In this document: piece by piece, positions 43,998 to 54,696 of the stretch
Layout of the letters: every line of letters begins with the position of its first letter
Numbering within the stretch: position 1 is the first letter of the stretch
Source of the DNA: Pictodentalium vernedei
Lineage: Eukaryota; Mollusca; Scaphopoda; Dentaliida; Dentaliidae
Assembly (NCBI GenBank): GCA_031216915.1
Contig: CM062296.1
Span: forward strand, 457,946,681-458,010,680
Direction: 5' to 3'
DNA: 64,000 nt
Position numbers and translations under genes: made by a program
Notes under the pieces: model-generated
Told to the model about the DNA's origin: nothing
The model's database searches: none
The model's input: only the letters and a program-made list of their open reading frames with translations

Positions 43998-46900
43998 TTG
44001 AAAGGATATTGATCAATTGTTTTAGGAGGAAGTCTTCCTCTGACCTTATTATCATTCTATATGTGGTCAGTGTACTCGCATTAACTCCTGTTCTGTATCG
44101 TATGATTTCGATGACAATATGGGAAGCGTATGTCACGGTATGTTGTTGGGGATTTGGACACTCCGGTCCTTTCCCCGCAGGGTCACTCTACTTTATCAAT
44201 TTCTATTTCAGACGATCAAGATTAGGGTGATGTATCTGTGATGTCTTCCAACAGTGTGCCTCCGTCGTCACAATTAATGAAGGGCTAGCGGAAAAGTGCT
44301 CATGTAATACGCCAATTGCCTAAGAGGACCCTAGTAGGTTCGACGGCCTTTGACGTCCGCTAGCTCGCCCGGTGTAGCGTCCATTCACCGAATGGTTCGG
44401 CAGCCGGGTTCGTCCGTTGCGGTCTAGAAGGAATTTTGGGGTGATGCGAGCACTATAAAATTAACTTTATGCACACCCAGTGACGGCGGATCGGAGGGAG
44501 AACGGAGGAAGCCTTTTAGTCCGGTTCATAGCTCGTTCCGGTCCATCCGGACGGCAAGCGAGAGAGGCCCCTCTCTCGTTCAACAACATCTGGCCCCAGA
44601 TGTTGTGGTACAAATGTGTTGTTAGCGGAGCATACGTCCGTCGCTCGGGACGCTCCGTTGTATAGGCAGTCCGCTGAGACTGCTAAGGCTTCCTCTTCTC
44701 ATCAGCGCACACGACCGCACCTTGGCTGCGTGACCGCCGATATATTACCAGCTTCGCCGATCAAGGATTCTTCGGCGACCAGGTCACACCATCCGGCAGC
44801 CAGGGATTCGAGACCGATGGACTCCGGACGTTCGCATAGGAAGTATGCGGGAGCCATCTGATGCGGAGCTGCCCTCGGCGAAGCACCGATAGACTGCGCC
44901 TCCGCAGGTCTCGACGCCGGACATTCTTGTGCACATAGCACAGCTTATCGCAGCATCCCAGCAGCCGACAGAAACGGTGTCGGATCGAGAATTATCCGAC
45001 AGCGCTGGGTCGGTAGCCGGGGACTCGAGGCCTGCAGACTCCGGACGTTCGCATAGGAAGTGTGCGGGAGTCAACGTACACGGAGCTTCCAGCGGCAATG
45101 CATCGTAAGTCCGCTACGGCACAGGCCTCGGGAACGGACGTGCTTTCCTTAATAGCACAGTTTATCGCAGCATCCCAGCATCAACTGAATCTGTCGCATA
45201 TATTTTATCCGACGATGCTGGGTCGGGACGCTCCGCGGAAGCGGGTACGGACGTCCGAAAGTTTCATCCGGTCCGACGGGATACCGAAAGGGATTCGGTG
45301 GATTTCAAGCTTTCCCTTTCGGAACAACATATGCTGCGATGCCGGATAAGAAACTGATAGCGTCGGTGGACTTAGAAATTTTTGGTTCGGTTCAGGGACA
45401 TCGTCCCTCAGTTCCGACATAATCCAATAATGTCACACAAACTTTCGAATTATTGAACGACGCTATATATATTATTATTTTATGCTTGCTATCCAAGCAT
45501 TTCTGGTTTCTTGTTCGAAGAGTTATGGAGATGTCTTTCAAAAGTGTGCCTCTGTCGTCATAGTTAATGAAGAGTTAGCGGCAATAAGTGCTCATGGAAT
45601 ATGTCTATCGCTTACGGAATGACATTCGCTAGCTCACCCGGTGTAGCATACATTCATCGAATGGTTCGGCTGCCGGGTTCGTCCGTTGCGGTCTAGGAAG
45701 GAGATTTGGGTGATGCGAGCACTTTAATTACTTTAGTACTCACCCAGTGACGGCAGATTGAGGACAGATCGGAGGAAGCCAACAACATAGGGGACCGCAT
45801 GTTGTGGTTCAGATATTTTACATTCGGAGCATATGTCCGTTGCTCGGGACGCTCCGTTATATTGACAGTCCGAGAGACTGTCTTTAATGCTTCCTCATCC
45901 TCACAGCAGGGCACACGACCGCACATTGGCTACGTGACCTCGAGTATCCGATCAGTTTCGGCATTCAGTGATTCCACAGCGAATAGGTCGCGCCATCCGG
46001 TAGCCAAGGGACACGAGGCCTATACACTCCGTTCGCTCGCATATTGGAAGTATGCACGGGGTAACGATCTCGGAGCTTCCTGCGGCAATGCATCGTAAGA
46101 CCGCTGCTCCTCAGGCCTCGGTGACGGACGTGCTATCCGAGTTAGCACAGTTGTTTCGCAGCATCCCAGCAATTGACGGTTTCTCGGTCGAATCAGGAAT
46201 TATCCGACGGCGCTGGGTCGGTGCGGTCCACGGTTGCATCAAGCTACGGACGACCGAACGCTTTATAGGGTCCGACAGGATGGCGAAAGGGATTTGAAAG
46301 ATTTCGAGTTTTCCCTTTAGTAGTATCGGAAGATGCCTTTCATATCTTCTGGCATTTCTTCCAGTGATTATTTTTCGGACTTCATTGCTGCGATCTTGGA
46401 TAAGAGACTTATAGCGTCATTGGACTCGGATTTTTCGATCGGTACAGGGACTTTGTCCCTGACTTACCGACGCAGTCCAATATTGTCATTACAACATGTG
46501 TTTTATTTTTCGACGCTATATATTATATATATATATACAAGCCTGCTACTAAGCATGATAGTTTAGTTTCTTGTCCGCGTGGCTCATTTCTGCCATTTTA
46601 TCTTTTTTACATATAGTTTATTTTGGCAGAGCAGGGCAAACCAAGAGTTCATATGCGTCTAGACGGTGTGATTAAAGACTGCATATATTCTTTTTCGCCG
46701 TTTATGTCTTTTCCAATTTCAATATTGGGAACGACATTATGTATAGTAGACTTAACTTAGACGCTTTATTATACGTAATCCGCCTTACTGAGGCGTTATC
46801 ATTACGTCTTCAAGAAAAGATTTACGGGATATTATTCTCAATGTAATTTCTTTTGAGGGCAGTATTTTGTTCACGTATAACTCCGCCCTTCAGTGGCTGA

Positions 46901-47031
46901 TTGGAGTGTTTAGACGTGATGCAGCCCTAGCTACATCCACGCGTGGATAGTAGGTTAAGAACTCTCTCAGAGTCGCTTCGTTCTCGGAGGAGCTTCTCTT
47001 CGACGGCAACTTTCCGGCAATCCATGAATTG
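43998..47031 (+). pseudogene. DIRS gag remnant with duplications, copy C
   Basis: The expected start is TTG instead of ATG. Blocks matching E gag appear three times in part: 44240-45010 (E-like), 45015-45530, then 45530-47030. The joint at 45012-45018 (GGGTCGGTAGCC) switches from the GGGTCGGTACGC position back to the GGTAGCCAGGG position through shared GGTA. All frames are broken. Confidence 0.75.
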
Positions 47032-47990
47032 CTTGGTTTATACATTCTCTTGTCTATCTACTGTTACAAGAGATTCAGACTGGGGCAAACATTCGGTGGT
47101 TGACTCAGAGAGTGCCGCCGCAGTTGCCGGACCCTAGTGTGGCTGTTATGACGGTTGCCAGTCAAACAGATTGGGATATATACTGATCCCTACGGATTCG
47201 AAGTGCCAGGGTCTTTGGGTTCCGCAGTCTTTTAGCTATCAGTTTAACTTCCGCGGAATAATGTTTTTTAGGCTTGCTTTATGTCATTGCATGAACATTA
47301 TTCAGAAATGCATGCCCAAATTCCTGTCCTTTAATTCGACAGTAGTGGCGTATCTCCGGAACCAGGGAGGCACTCTTTCGTTTCCGTTATTCAATTTAAT
47401 GGAAAGAATCCGTCTGTTGGTTATAGTACACCAAGTTCAGTTTTGGTCCGTCATATTCGGGGTCGTCTGATTGTTTTATCGCACTCCCGTTCTCTTACGG
47501 GTCGCTTGTTGCTGTCAGAATGGACTCTCAACAAACAAGTATTTAATCAGATTTGCTATCTATGGGAGCGCCCAATGATGTTTTATTATGACACAGCTTG
47601 CTAATCAATTGCAGACGTATGTGTTGGCTTGTCCAGATCTCTGAGCTAATACTGTTAACGCTCTATTGATCTATAGGACGCAATGATAGGATACGCGTAT
47701 CCTCCGGCGCTGTTGTTTTAGCAGGTATTGCTAAGATAAACAACCACAATACATTTCTGTTGATAGCATCTCTATCTTCACAGAGATCATGAGTAATTTA
47801 CTCTCTTGTCTACTGTGGATCTTAACGTGAAATCTTCCTCTATGTGAGGATCTTTTTTCACTGGGTAAATCGTGTCATCTTTATCACAACCAGCAAGGTC
47901 GCAACCTTCATGTATTCCGTTGTGTGGTCCGTATTGCATTGTAAGCACTGTACTGGACGAGCTTTGGACGCGATTTCTTACTATAGGAGA
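47032..47990 (+). pseudogene. DIRS RNase H / MT-like remnant, copy C
   Basis: Starts at the RT-deletion joint (ACAAGAGATTCAGACTGGGGC follows). Remnants of RNase H (VVAYLRNQGG near 47340) and of the MT-like region (about 47520-47800). Many stops. Confidence 0.7.
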
Positions 47991-48930
47991 TCCTCTTCTT
48001 CGCTATTCTATGCGACTAAAGTGGAGGCTCTTCCGTCGTGGTGTAGGGATCATTATGTTCATATGGTTGATCCCTCCATACTACGCATTGCTAGTTTTTA
48101 GTATACTTGTTTCACAAGATCTACTGCAGCCTGTTGTTATTTAGGTTATAGGTTTATGTTACCTCATACCTATGCACTCTACGATAGTTTACAATTGAGT
48201 CTTTTGTCTCTTTATCTAAGTCAGTTAGTAACTTTTTGATAAATAGACTTAGAATCTTTAGATTAAATTCCTATACGGATTTTAACTTCGGTTCTTATTT
48301 AGCTAAGTAATCATTTGAGCCTCTGGAAACAGTAGTTTTCAAATTCTGACCTTTTAGACAGTAATTCTGTTGGTTTCTCTTTTACTGTAGAGTCAGTGAG
48401 TTTCATGCACTATCGATGGATGATTTTCACTTTCATAGTTTCGGAATCAATACTTCCGTTACTATTTAGGTTGGATTGTTGCATAAGAGTTAGGCTCCTA
48501 TTATCCGGAACCTATTATTTTAAGGTCCTTCCGTCTTCGTATGGGCATAGGCCTTTACTCTTTCCGGGTACAGTTTATGTATTTATAAACAGATATCTGT
48601 TTATTACAAGGGCGTAAGCTTCTTCTGTCTTTGATGTCTAGTAGAAGGACGTTACGCTCCATTTTATTGTTAATCGATTCTATTAACTAGCGTACTGCTT
48701 ATGGTATATCATTGGCTTAGCAGTTGTGCTTAAGATTTCGGCTCTTGAAGTAAGAGTTCTTCTACTTCTTGGGCTTACATTAATAGTGTTGCTATTATAG
48801 ATTTTTGAAGGCTGCTCATTGCGCTCAGCCATCCATTCATGAATTTTATCTCAGAAATATCGAGTCCATTTCTGGAGGCCTCTATTGTTAGGTCTATTAT
48901 CTACTGCTCAGAATGTCATTCACTTAACAG
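47991..48930 (+). pseudogene. DIRS tyrosine recombinase remnant, copy C
   Basis: Pieces of the YR N-terminal domain (LFYATKVEAL near 48000-48040) and of box II; the Tyr codon context GAATTTTATCTCAGA is at about 48840. Frameshifted throughout. Confidence 0.65.
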
Positions 48931-49507
48931 TTGCTACTATAGCTAGGTAGGCTGTCTGTTTCGGCAGTGTCTCCGTTCGGCTGCCCTCTTCGCTCTGGGC
49001 TATTTGACCCAGGGCAAGAAAAAGGGGGGGGGGAGGGTGTTCCCTTGGGTCACCTGTTTTTACTATGAAAACAAGGGGATACCTCCTCCGGAGTTAGTAA
49101 TTCTGAGCTGTTATTGGGATGGTTGTTTAGTGAGAAGTTTAAGTTTATAAAATTCATTCAAGTCTTAGTTTTTAAAGTATAGCTTTTGAATATTGCATAT
49201 GTCAACGGACATGATTATGCAATTCTCACACACTTTTAGGAGTATAAGAGTCTCTATTCTCTAGACTTCCTTTATTATTGGCTTACTTTAAAAATTATTA
49301 GTATAAGGATTATTGGATATTAATAGAGTACATGGATGTATGAAGCTCAATTTTTGGAAGGTGTTGTATCTTTCTAATTTATCATAAATAAGAAAGATAC
49401 ATGTAAGGCCTATTACTTCTTTTCCCTACAGGGGATGACTCTATTTTATTTTATTGAGCGTATTCCATTTTGCTCTATGTCCTTGGCCCTCCAGCCTTTT
49501 TACTATT

Positions 49508-49596
49508 CAGCTATGTCTGGGTCATTGGTACAGTATAAAAATGTTAAAAAATTTATAGTAATTTATATATTTTTTATACTTACCAATGACCCAGAC
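49508..49596 (+). repeat. DIRS ICR, copy C
   Basis: CAGCTATGTCTGGGTCATTG ... ACCAATGACCCAGAC. The CTATG variant matches C's own left end (ACATAGCTG). Confidence 0.85.
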
Positions 49597-49671
49597 GGGG
49601 ATGGCCCTCCCAGGAGTTGGGAACTCTTGCCTCCCCGCTGAGTACATAGCGCTTACCAGGCACTGGTTATT

Positions 49672-49898
49672 AGAATGATAAATGGCGCCAATTTCGGAAC
49701 GTCCTGGACACTGCGCATGCGCAGTGGGGGCGAGGTGTGGAGGGCCTTTCAGGACATGTTTTCTTTAGTTTTAGATGCAAATTTTGGGGATTGGGGGGCA
49801 AAATTTGTGTTTGGCCCTATATTTTAAGAGTTAGCACCAGCTATGTCTGGGTCATTGGTAAGTATAAAAAATATATAAATTACTATAAATTTTTTAAC
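49672..49898 (+). repeat. DIRS copy C right inverted terminal repeat
   Basis: Inverse of 42904-43104 with outer extension to TTTTTTAAC; palindrome at 49710-49725. Confidence 0.87.
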
Positions 49899-49911
49899 TT
49901 TTCTTCAAAGA

Positions 49912-50602
49912 TACAGTAGAGAATACTTAATTGGATATTTCATATTATGTCCCCGACCTTCAAAGCAGGATTCGTGAGTATCTAGTGCAGACTTCCATCC
50001 GTTTGTCCATCCGTCCGTCTGTGTGTACAATCGTTTTGGTTGTAATTTCAAAGCCATTGGTCAGATTGGATCTCCTTTGGTATGCCGATAGACTCGCATG
50101 GGGAACTGATGGACACAAGGAACAGGTTTCGTCAAATAATTTTTCCCAGAGTTATGGTCCTTTATTACTCTTTCGACTTAGAAAGTTTTTCTGTCCCACA
50201 ACACCTTTAAGGCTGTCTATGGGTCAGGGGGAGTGGCTCACATTTATAACTTCCAATCACAAAACCATTTCCCATACCTTTAGTACAAAATTGACCTGTT
50301 AATTGCATGTGGGTTATAGAGAATACTCCTGTTAATTGAGTAAAAAATCTTACAGTATGTCAAGAAATTACCATGACAGTCACCAAATTCCCCTTGGTTA
50401 TAGACCTTTTTGGCTCCAGTACAGACAATATAGGTATGCAATTTGTTATATCTTGTTTGACAGAGCTCCATGATAATAGAATAAATGCTCAGTTTTCTCT
50501 GGGAGACAGGAAAATGACAAAATCCCTGTAAATTGAACTCTCCTGTTAATTGAATAATTTTTACTGGCAAAGTGGCTATTCAGTTAACAGGTCTTCACTG
50601 TA
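49912..50602. mobile_element. TA-flanked MITE (copy 2), with nested repeat
   Basis: Left end TACAGTAGAGAATACTTAAT; right end read inward TACAGTGAAGACCTGTTAAC. The interior matches 5605-5930 of copy 1 (for example CAAGAAATTACC, ACCAAATTCCCCTTG). A second repeat with a GTCCATCCGTCCGTC tract (about 49945-50240), related to 2965-3245, is inserted near the left end. It starts 13 bp after DIRS C. Confidence 0.65.
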
Positions 50603-50760
50603 ATATGAAGCACATTCACAGATTATGAAGCCTTTATTAACTTGTGGTACCTGCACTTAAGAATACAGCCCAAATAAGAGCATCCAGCACTCTACCAGTT
50701 AACTACAGATTCTTTAATTAAGTTTTGGTTGGGGTAGTGTAATGGTTTGTACAGGAATTT
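50603..50760. other. Intron linker
   Basis: No feature seen. Confidence 0.3.
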
Positions 50761-50762
50761 CC

Positions 50763-51188
50763 TTGCACCATCGAACGCAGTTGATCTTCATCGATGGTAA
50801 TCTGAATGGACAGTGATATAGGGACAAAATTCTTAATGCTTTTGTTGTCCTGTTGTTCAACGCTAACGTTGGATTGCAGTTATTCCAGCAAGACAATGCC
50901 CGATGTCACATGGAGTGAATCTGTCGTGACTTTCTTGAGGAGCAGAGCATCATACTTCTTCCCTGGCCCCCACTGTTGCCCGATTTGTCGCCAGTCGAGC
51001 ATCTTTGGAATCAATTGGACCGTCGGGTATGACTTCATGATATTCAGACATTAGGAGATTTACATAATGTTCTAAGGCAGGAGTGGAATGCAATACCACA
51101 GGGTGACATCCAGAGACATATCAGGTCCATGCACTGTCGATGTCTTGCCATCTGAGAGGCAAAAGGTGGACATACACGCTATTGACTG
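50763..51188 (+). pseudogene. Tc1/mariner transposase 3' remnant
   Basis: One frame with several TGA stops reads LIFIDGNLNGQ, then YRDKILNAFVV, LFQQDNARCHME (second catalytic Asp), ILLPWPPLLPDLSPVEHLWN (last catalytic acid, Glu), LRQEWNAIPQGDI, IRSMHCRCLA and GGHTRY near the end. This is the C-terminal half of a Tc1-family DD34E transposase. The part with the first Asp is missing. No intact terminal repeats were found. Confidence 0.85.
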
Positions 51189-52857
51189 CATGTGTGAACT
51201 TTTCATTTCACCCCATGTCTGAATATCGACATCCTGATGTGACGCTGGCAACAGTAAGAACATGAAATTATACAAATTCTTACAGCTAGACTCAAAATAT
51301 AAATTCACAATAATTTGGGATTAAAGTCGATAATACTAAAAAATTGCTCCCCGAAGTTTATTAAACTTTCTTTTTTGACTCAGTATGCTATAAGTAAATT
51401 TTTCAGGATTTTTTGGTTCTTTATTTTTAATTCATTTATGCTTCATCGGTCCAGCACTGCAGTGGGATTTAATTGCCTTCAGCAATAGCCCTTGTTCCTG
51501 TTTGTCCCACTTTCTGAATTTAACACCTACTGATTGCTCTTCCCGATCTCCTACTTTGCTTAAGACAACAAGGTGTAGCTGCTTTCACTACTCACCTTTG
51601 ACAGTTGTGTTTTCGTTTTATCATGTAGGTGTCATGATTCAATTAGGTAGCATAAGCATAGTTATCATATTGTTAGATGATAAATGCTGATAAACATGCA
51701 TACTTTATCGAACCTTGGGTCTGTCCTTTTAACTTTTAACTTTAACATGAATGTCTTGCAACTATCTTATAAATAATGTGACTTTAATAGAAATGCCACA
51801 CAGGACTGCTCCCAAAACCACTGTTACAGTGTGGTGTCTTCAGATTAACCTTGAAGCAGATGGTATTACTCCACTGAAAAGATAAATAAGAAAAATATTG
51901 ACTGCCTTAAATATATATTTCATCCCTTGAGTGCATCAAGGTGCCATCTGCAATGCTAAAGCATTGCAGATGGCATCTTATGCACATAAGGGACAATATG
52001 TAAATAAACTGTGACATTTTATATAAATTTGTGTTTGTGATTATAAATATTAATTTTTATCATATCAGATGTGCTATTTTTAATGTAAATTTTGTTTATA
52101 TTTCTTTCAGTTGTTTTGTACTTTTGTCTTTTTTTTTGTGCGTATTTAATTTTATTATTGACAAGACATTCAATTTTCATTGTAAATATTCTGTAGCATT
52201 ATAAAAAAATATGTTTAGTTTGTTTATTGCTAAATAATTAAGTGATCTATTCAGTAACTTGACTTACTAATGTGAAATGAACTGTAAGTCATAACCTTTG
52301 ATCATCCCACTGCATTCCCTACTTAAATTAATAGAGTGGGACAAATGGGATATCACCAATTGAATAAATCATCTGTTTCTCAGTCCATTTTTTGTGAAAA
52401 TTCATGTGGGATTTTTTTTATTTTTATAATTATTATTTCTTTGCCAACAGAAATTCATCTACTTGGTTAGTTTTATGTTGAAGGGACAAAGTTGTCCATT
52501 TTATTAACTTGGGAAAAATATATGACGTAAACCAATTAATTTTTATTTTTTTAAGTTTGTTTGGTAATAAAAAGAGAGCATGCAGCAGCCAAAATGACCA
52601 TACAGTAGTGCCTGAGAAACAAAGTTTTCACTTTTGTTTGGGCCCAATTGCCTATTTTGTAACTGGAAGAGTTATTACTCAGTTAATAAAACTGTCAGAC
52701 ACAATTTGAGCCTGGTTGTTGAAGGTATTCTGTTGAAGGTTTACATGCTAATTTGAAGAGAAATGTTTTTTGGAACACTTGTACTCCTTTGTGTGCACAC
52801 CTTTGGAAAATGTGTTTCTTAAAAGCAAAATTTGTTCATTTCGATATTTTGTTTTAG
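51189..52857. other. Intron with hairpin element and dispersed repeats
   Basis: About 51427-51470 repeats a block found at 41470. A near-perfect 33-bp-arm hairpin lies at 51923-51993. About 52360-52640 is related to 1320-1600 and 2890-2960. The acceptor is ATTTTGTTTTAG at 52857. No gene. Confidence 0.5.
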
Positions 52858-52975
52858 GAAAATCAGAATGTCAAAAATCCTTGGAGCTGATCCTCAAACA
52901 GCAGATGATTGTTTTAACAGAATGTTGTGCACAGCCTCATGAAGTCATTTCCAGACTGGGCTGCTCTTGCATAAG
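52858..52975 (+). CDS. ARFGEF3: ARFGEF3-like exon, fifth visible
   Basis: This 118-bp exon enters in phase 1 and leaves in phase 2 at ATAAG|GTTTGT. It encodes LELILKQQMIVLTECCAQPH, EVISRLGCSCIR. The E-x-I-S-R-L/V-G-C-S-C-I/L-R motif is a hallmark of the ARFGEF3/BIG C-terminal repeats. Phase and order agree with the fourth exon, but a small exon inside the 11.7-kb intron between them cannot be excluded. The next exon is beyond 64000. Confidence 0.85.
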
Positions 52976-53313
52976 GTTTGTAAAGTAGTACCTTTTTTCA
53001 CTCAAAATCTACTGTCAATGTCCAAATACAAATGGATTCAGTCTACTATTCATATCGTTTATAACAATTTATCAGAGGGGGGGTAGCAGGAAGAACAGAA
53101 CAGTGGGGGTGTTCTCATGTGCAGGATAATAGCATTATATTGAAAAGCTTGCAAGCATCTCGCTTTGCTATGGGTGGGCCACAATCAGTGCCAATGTTTT
53201 GTGTGTTGTATATTTGTATTAGTTTTTGAAGTCGTTAGCTCATTGTATACAATAACTCATGTTTAATAATCTTGATATAAATCGTCTCATGTTACCTGTG
53301 GACACATTTATAT
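52976..53313. other. Intron before DIRS E
   Basis: Unremarkable AT-rich sequence with a G-run near 53080. No feature. Confidence 0.4.
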
Positions 53314-53516
53314 ATTTTTATACTGTACCAATGACCCAGACTTAGCTGGTGCTAACTCCAACAAAACCAGGGCCAAACACAAATTTTGCCCCCCAATCCC
53401 CAAAATTTGCATCCAAAACAAAAAGAAATCATGTCCTAAAGGACCTCCATACTACGCCTCTACTGCGCATACGCAGTGACGCAGTCGTCCCGAAATTGGC
53501 GCCAATTATCATTTCT
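53314..53516 (+). repeat. DIRS copy E left inverted terminal repeat
   Basis: Begins ATTTTTATACTGTACC; palindrome slightly damaged (TGCGCATACGCA). Ends GCGCCAATTATCATTTCT. Confidence 0.82.
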
Positions 53517-53596
53517 CTGTTTGGCCCTTCATCAGTCAACATCTCACTGATCTTTGTGCTTGTAAATCTCAGTTTAAAGGATGCCAGACACGTAAT

Positions 53597-53797
53597 ATTT
53601 TTATACTGTACCAATGACCCAGACATAGCTGGTGCTAACTCTTAAAATATAGGGCCAAACACAAATTTTGCCCCCCAATCCCCAAAATTTGCATCTAAAA
53701 CTAAAGAAAACATGTCCTGAGAGGCCCTCCACACCTCGCCCCTACTGCGCATGCGCAGTGTCAAGGACGTTCCGAAATTGGCGCCATTAATCATTCT
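53597..53797 (+). repeat. DIRS copy D left inverted terminal repeat
   Basis: Palindrome ACTGCGCATGCGCAGT at 53744-53759. Pairs with 60373-60599. Confidence 0.87.
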
Positions 53798-54696
53798 AAG
53801 TTTGGCCCTTCATCAGTTAACATCTGACTGATCTTTGTGCTTTTAAATCTCAGTTTAAATGATGCCAGACACATAAATATTAGTGAAATGGTGATTCTAA
53901 GGAGGATAGAAAAGGAGGAGAGGAAAAGAATGTGTGACAGAATATTATCAGGGCTGTAACTTAAAATTTTTTAATGAAATTATGTTAAGTTACCTATTTT
54001 CAAGGCAGCAGCCATTTTGTTGTCATTCTGATTATTTAGTTACACTGTTTTTTCAAGTGTTTTTCCTCTCTCCCTGTCCTTTAAGTTCCCCCTTGCTATT
54101 CTCCCATGCTTTTGGCATAATTTCTGTAATTATTATTACTAAAAATTTCTTGGGAGTTTAGCTGAATAACAGAATGAATTCTGTTTTTTCCCCATGTTTA
54201 CGTCTTCACCTACGGGTGGTTAGGCGTTGTGTTCTGCATCTACCATCTGATGTTCTGCAGTTTCTTCCCTGGAAGTCTCTGTTTTGCATCAGATGGTGTA
54301 TTTTTGATAACTGATTTCGGGCCTGGGTGCCTGGAGTCTTATTTTAGTGTTTTTACACTCTTTGTTTACATTTACAAACAGCCCTCTGTGTGAGGGGGGG
54401 ATTTCTAAATAATAATATCTTTATGTTATTTCAATCATAACTAGATACATTATTATTGTTCGTAAGTGTTGAATAAATTGTTTAAAATATTTTTAAAATT
54501 TTTGTCCACACTTAGGCTTGGGATCCATTGGGGCTCAACGTTACTTTTCAGAAACTTGGGCTGTTCTGAAAAAAAAAATATTTTTTCAAAATATTTTGAT
54601 TTCAATTATTTTTTCTATATTAATGGATCATATTATTATTATGTATTTTGATTGCCAGGGGTTAGTGCGAGTACCAGGACTTGTTTTCTTTTCACA

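Larger units (their letters stand above)
42904..49898 (+). mobile_element. DIRS-type retrotransposon copy C (non-autonomous lineage)
   Basis: 6,995 bp. Shares with A the gag tandem duplication (boundaries near 44240 and 45530) and the same gag-to-RNase H joint (near 47030). It has an extra gag segment, 44400-45010, that is nearly E-type. It is almost identical along its length to copy D, including the loss of the gag ATG (ATTG at 43997-44000). No frame longer than about 100 codons remains. Confidence 0.9.
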
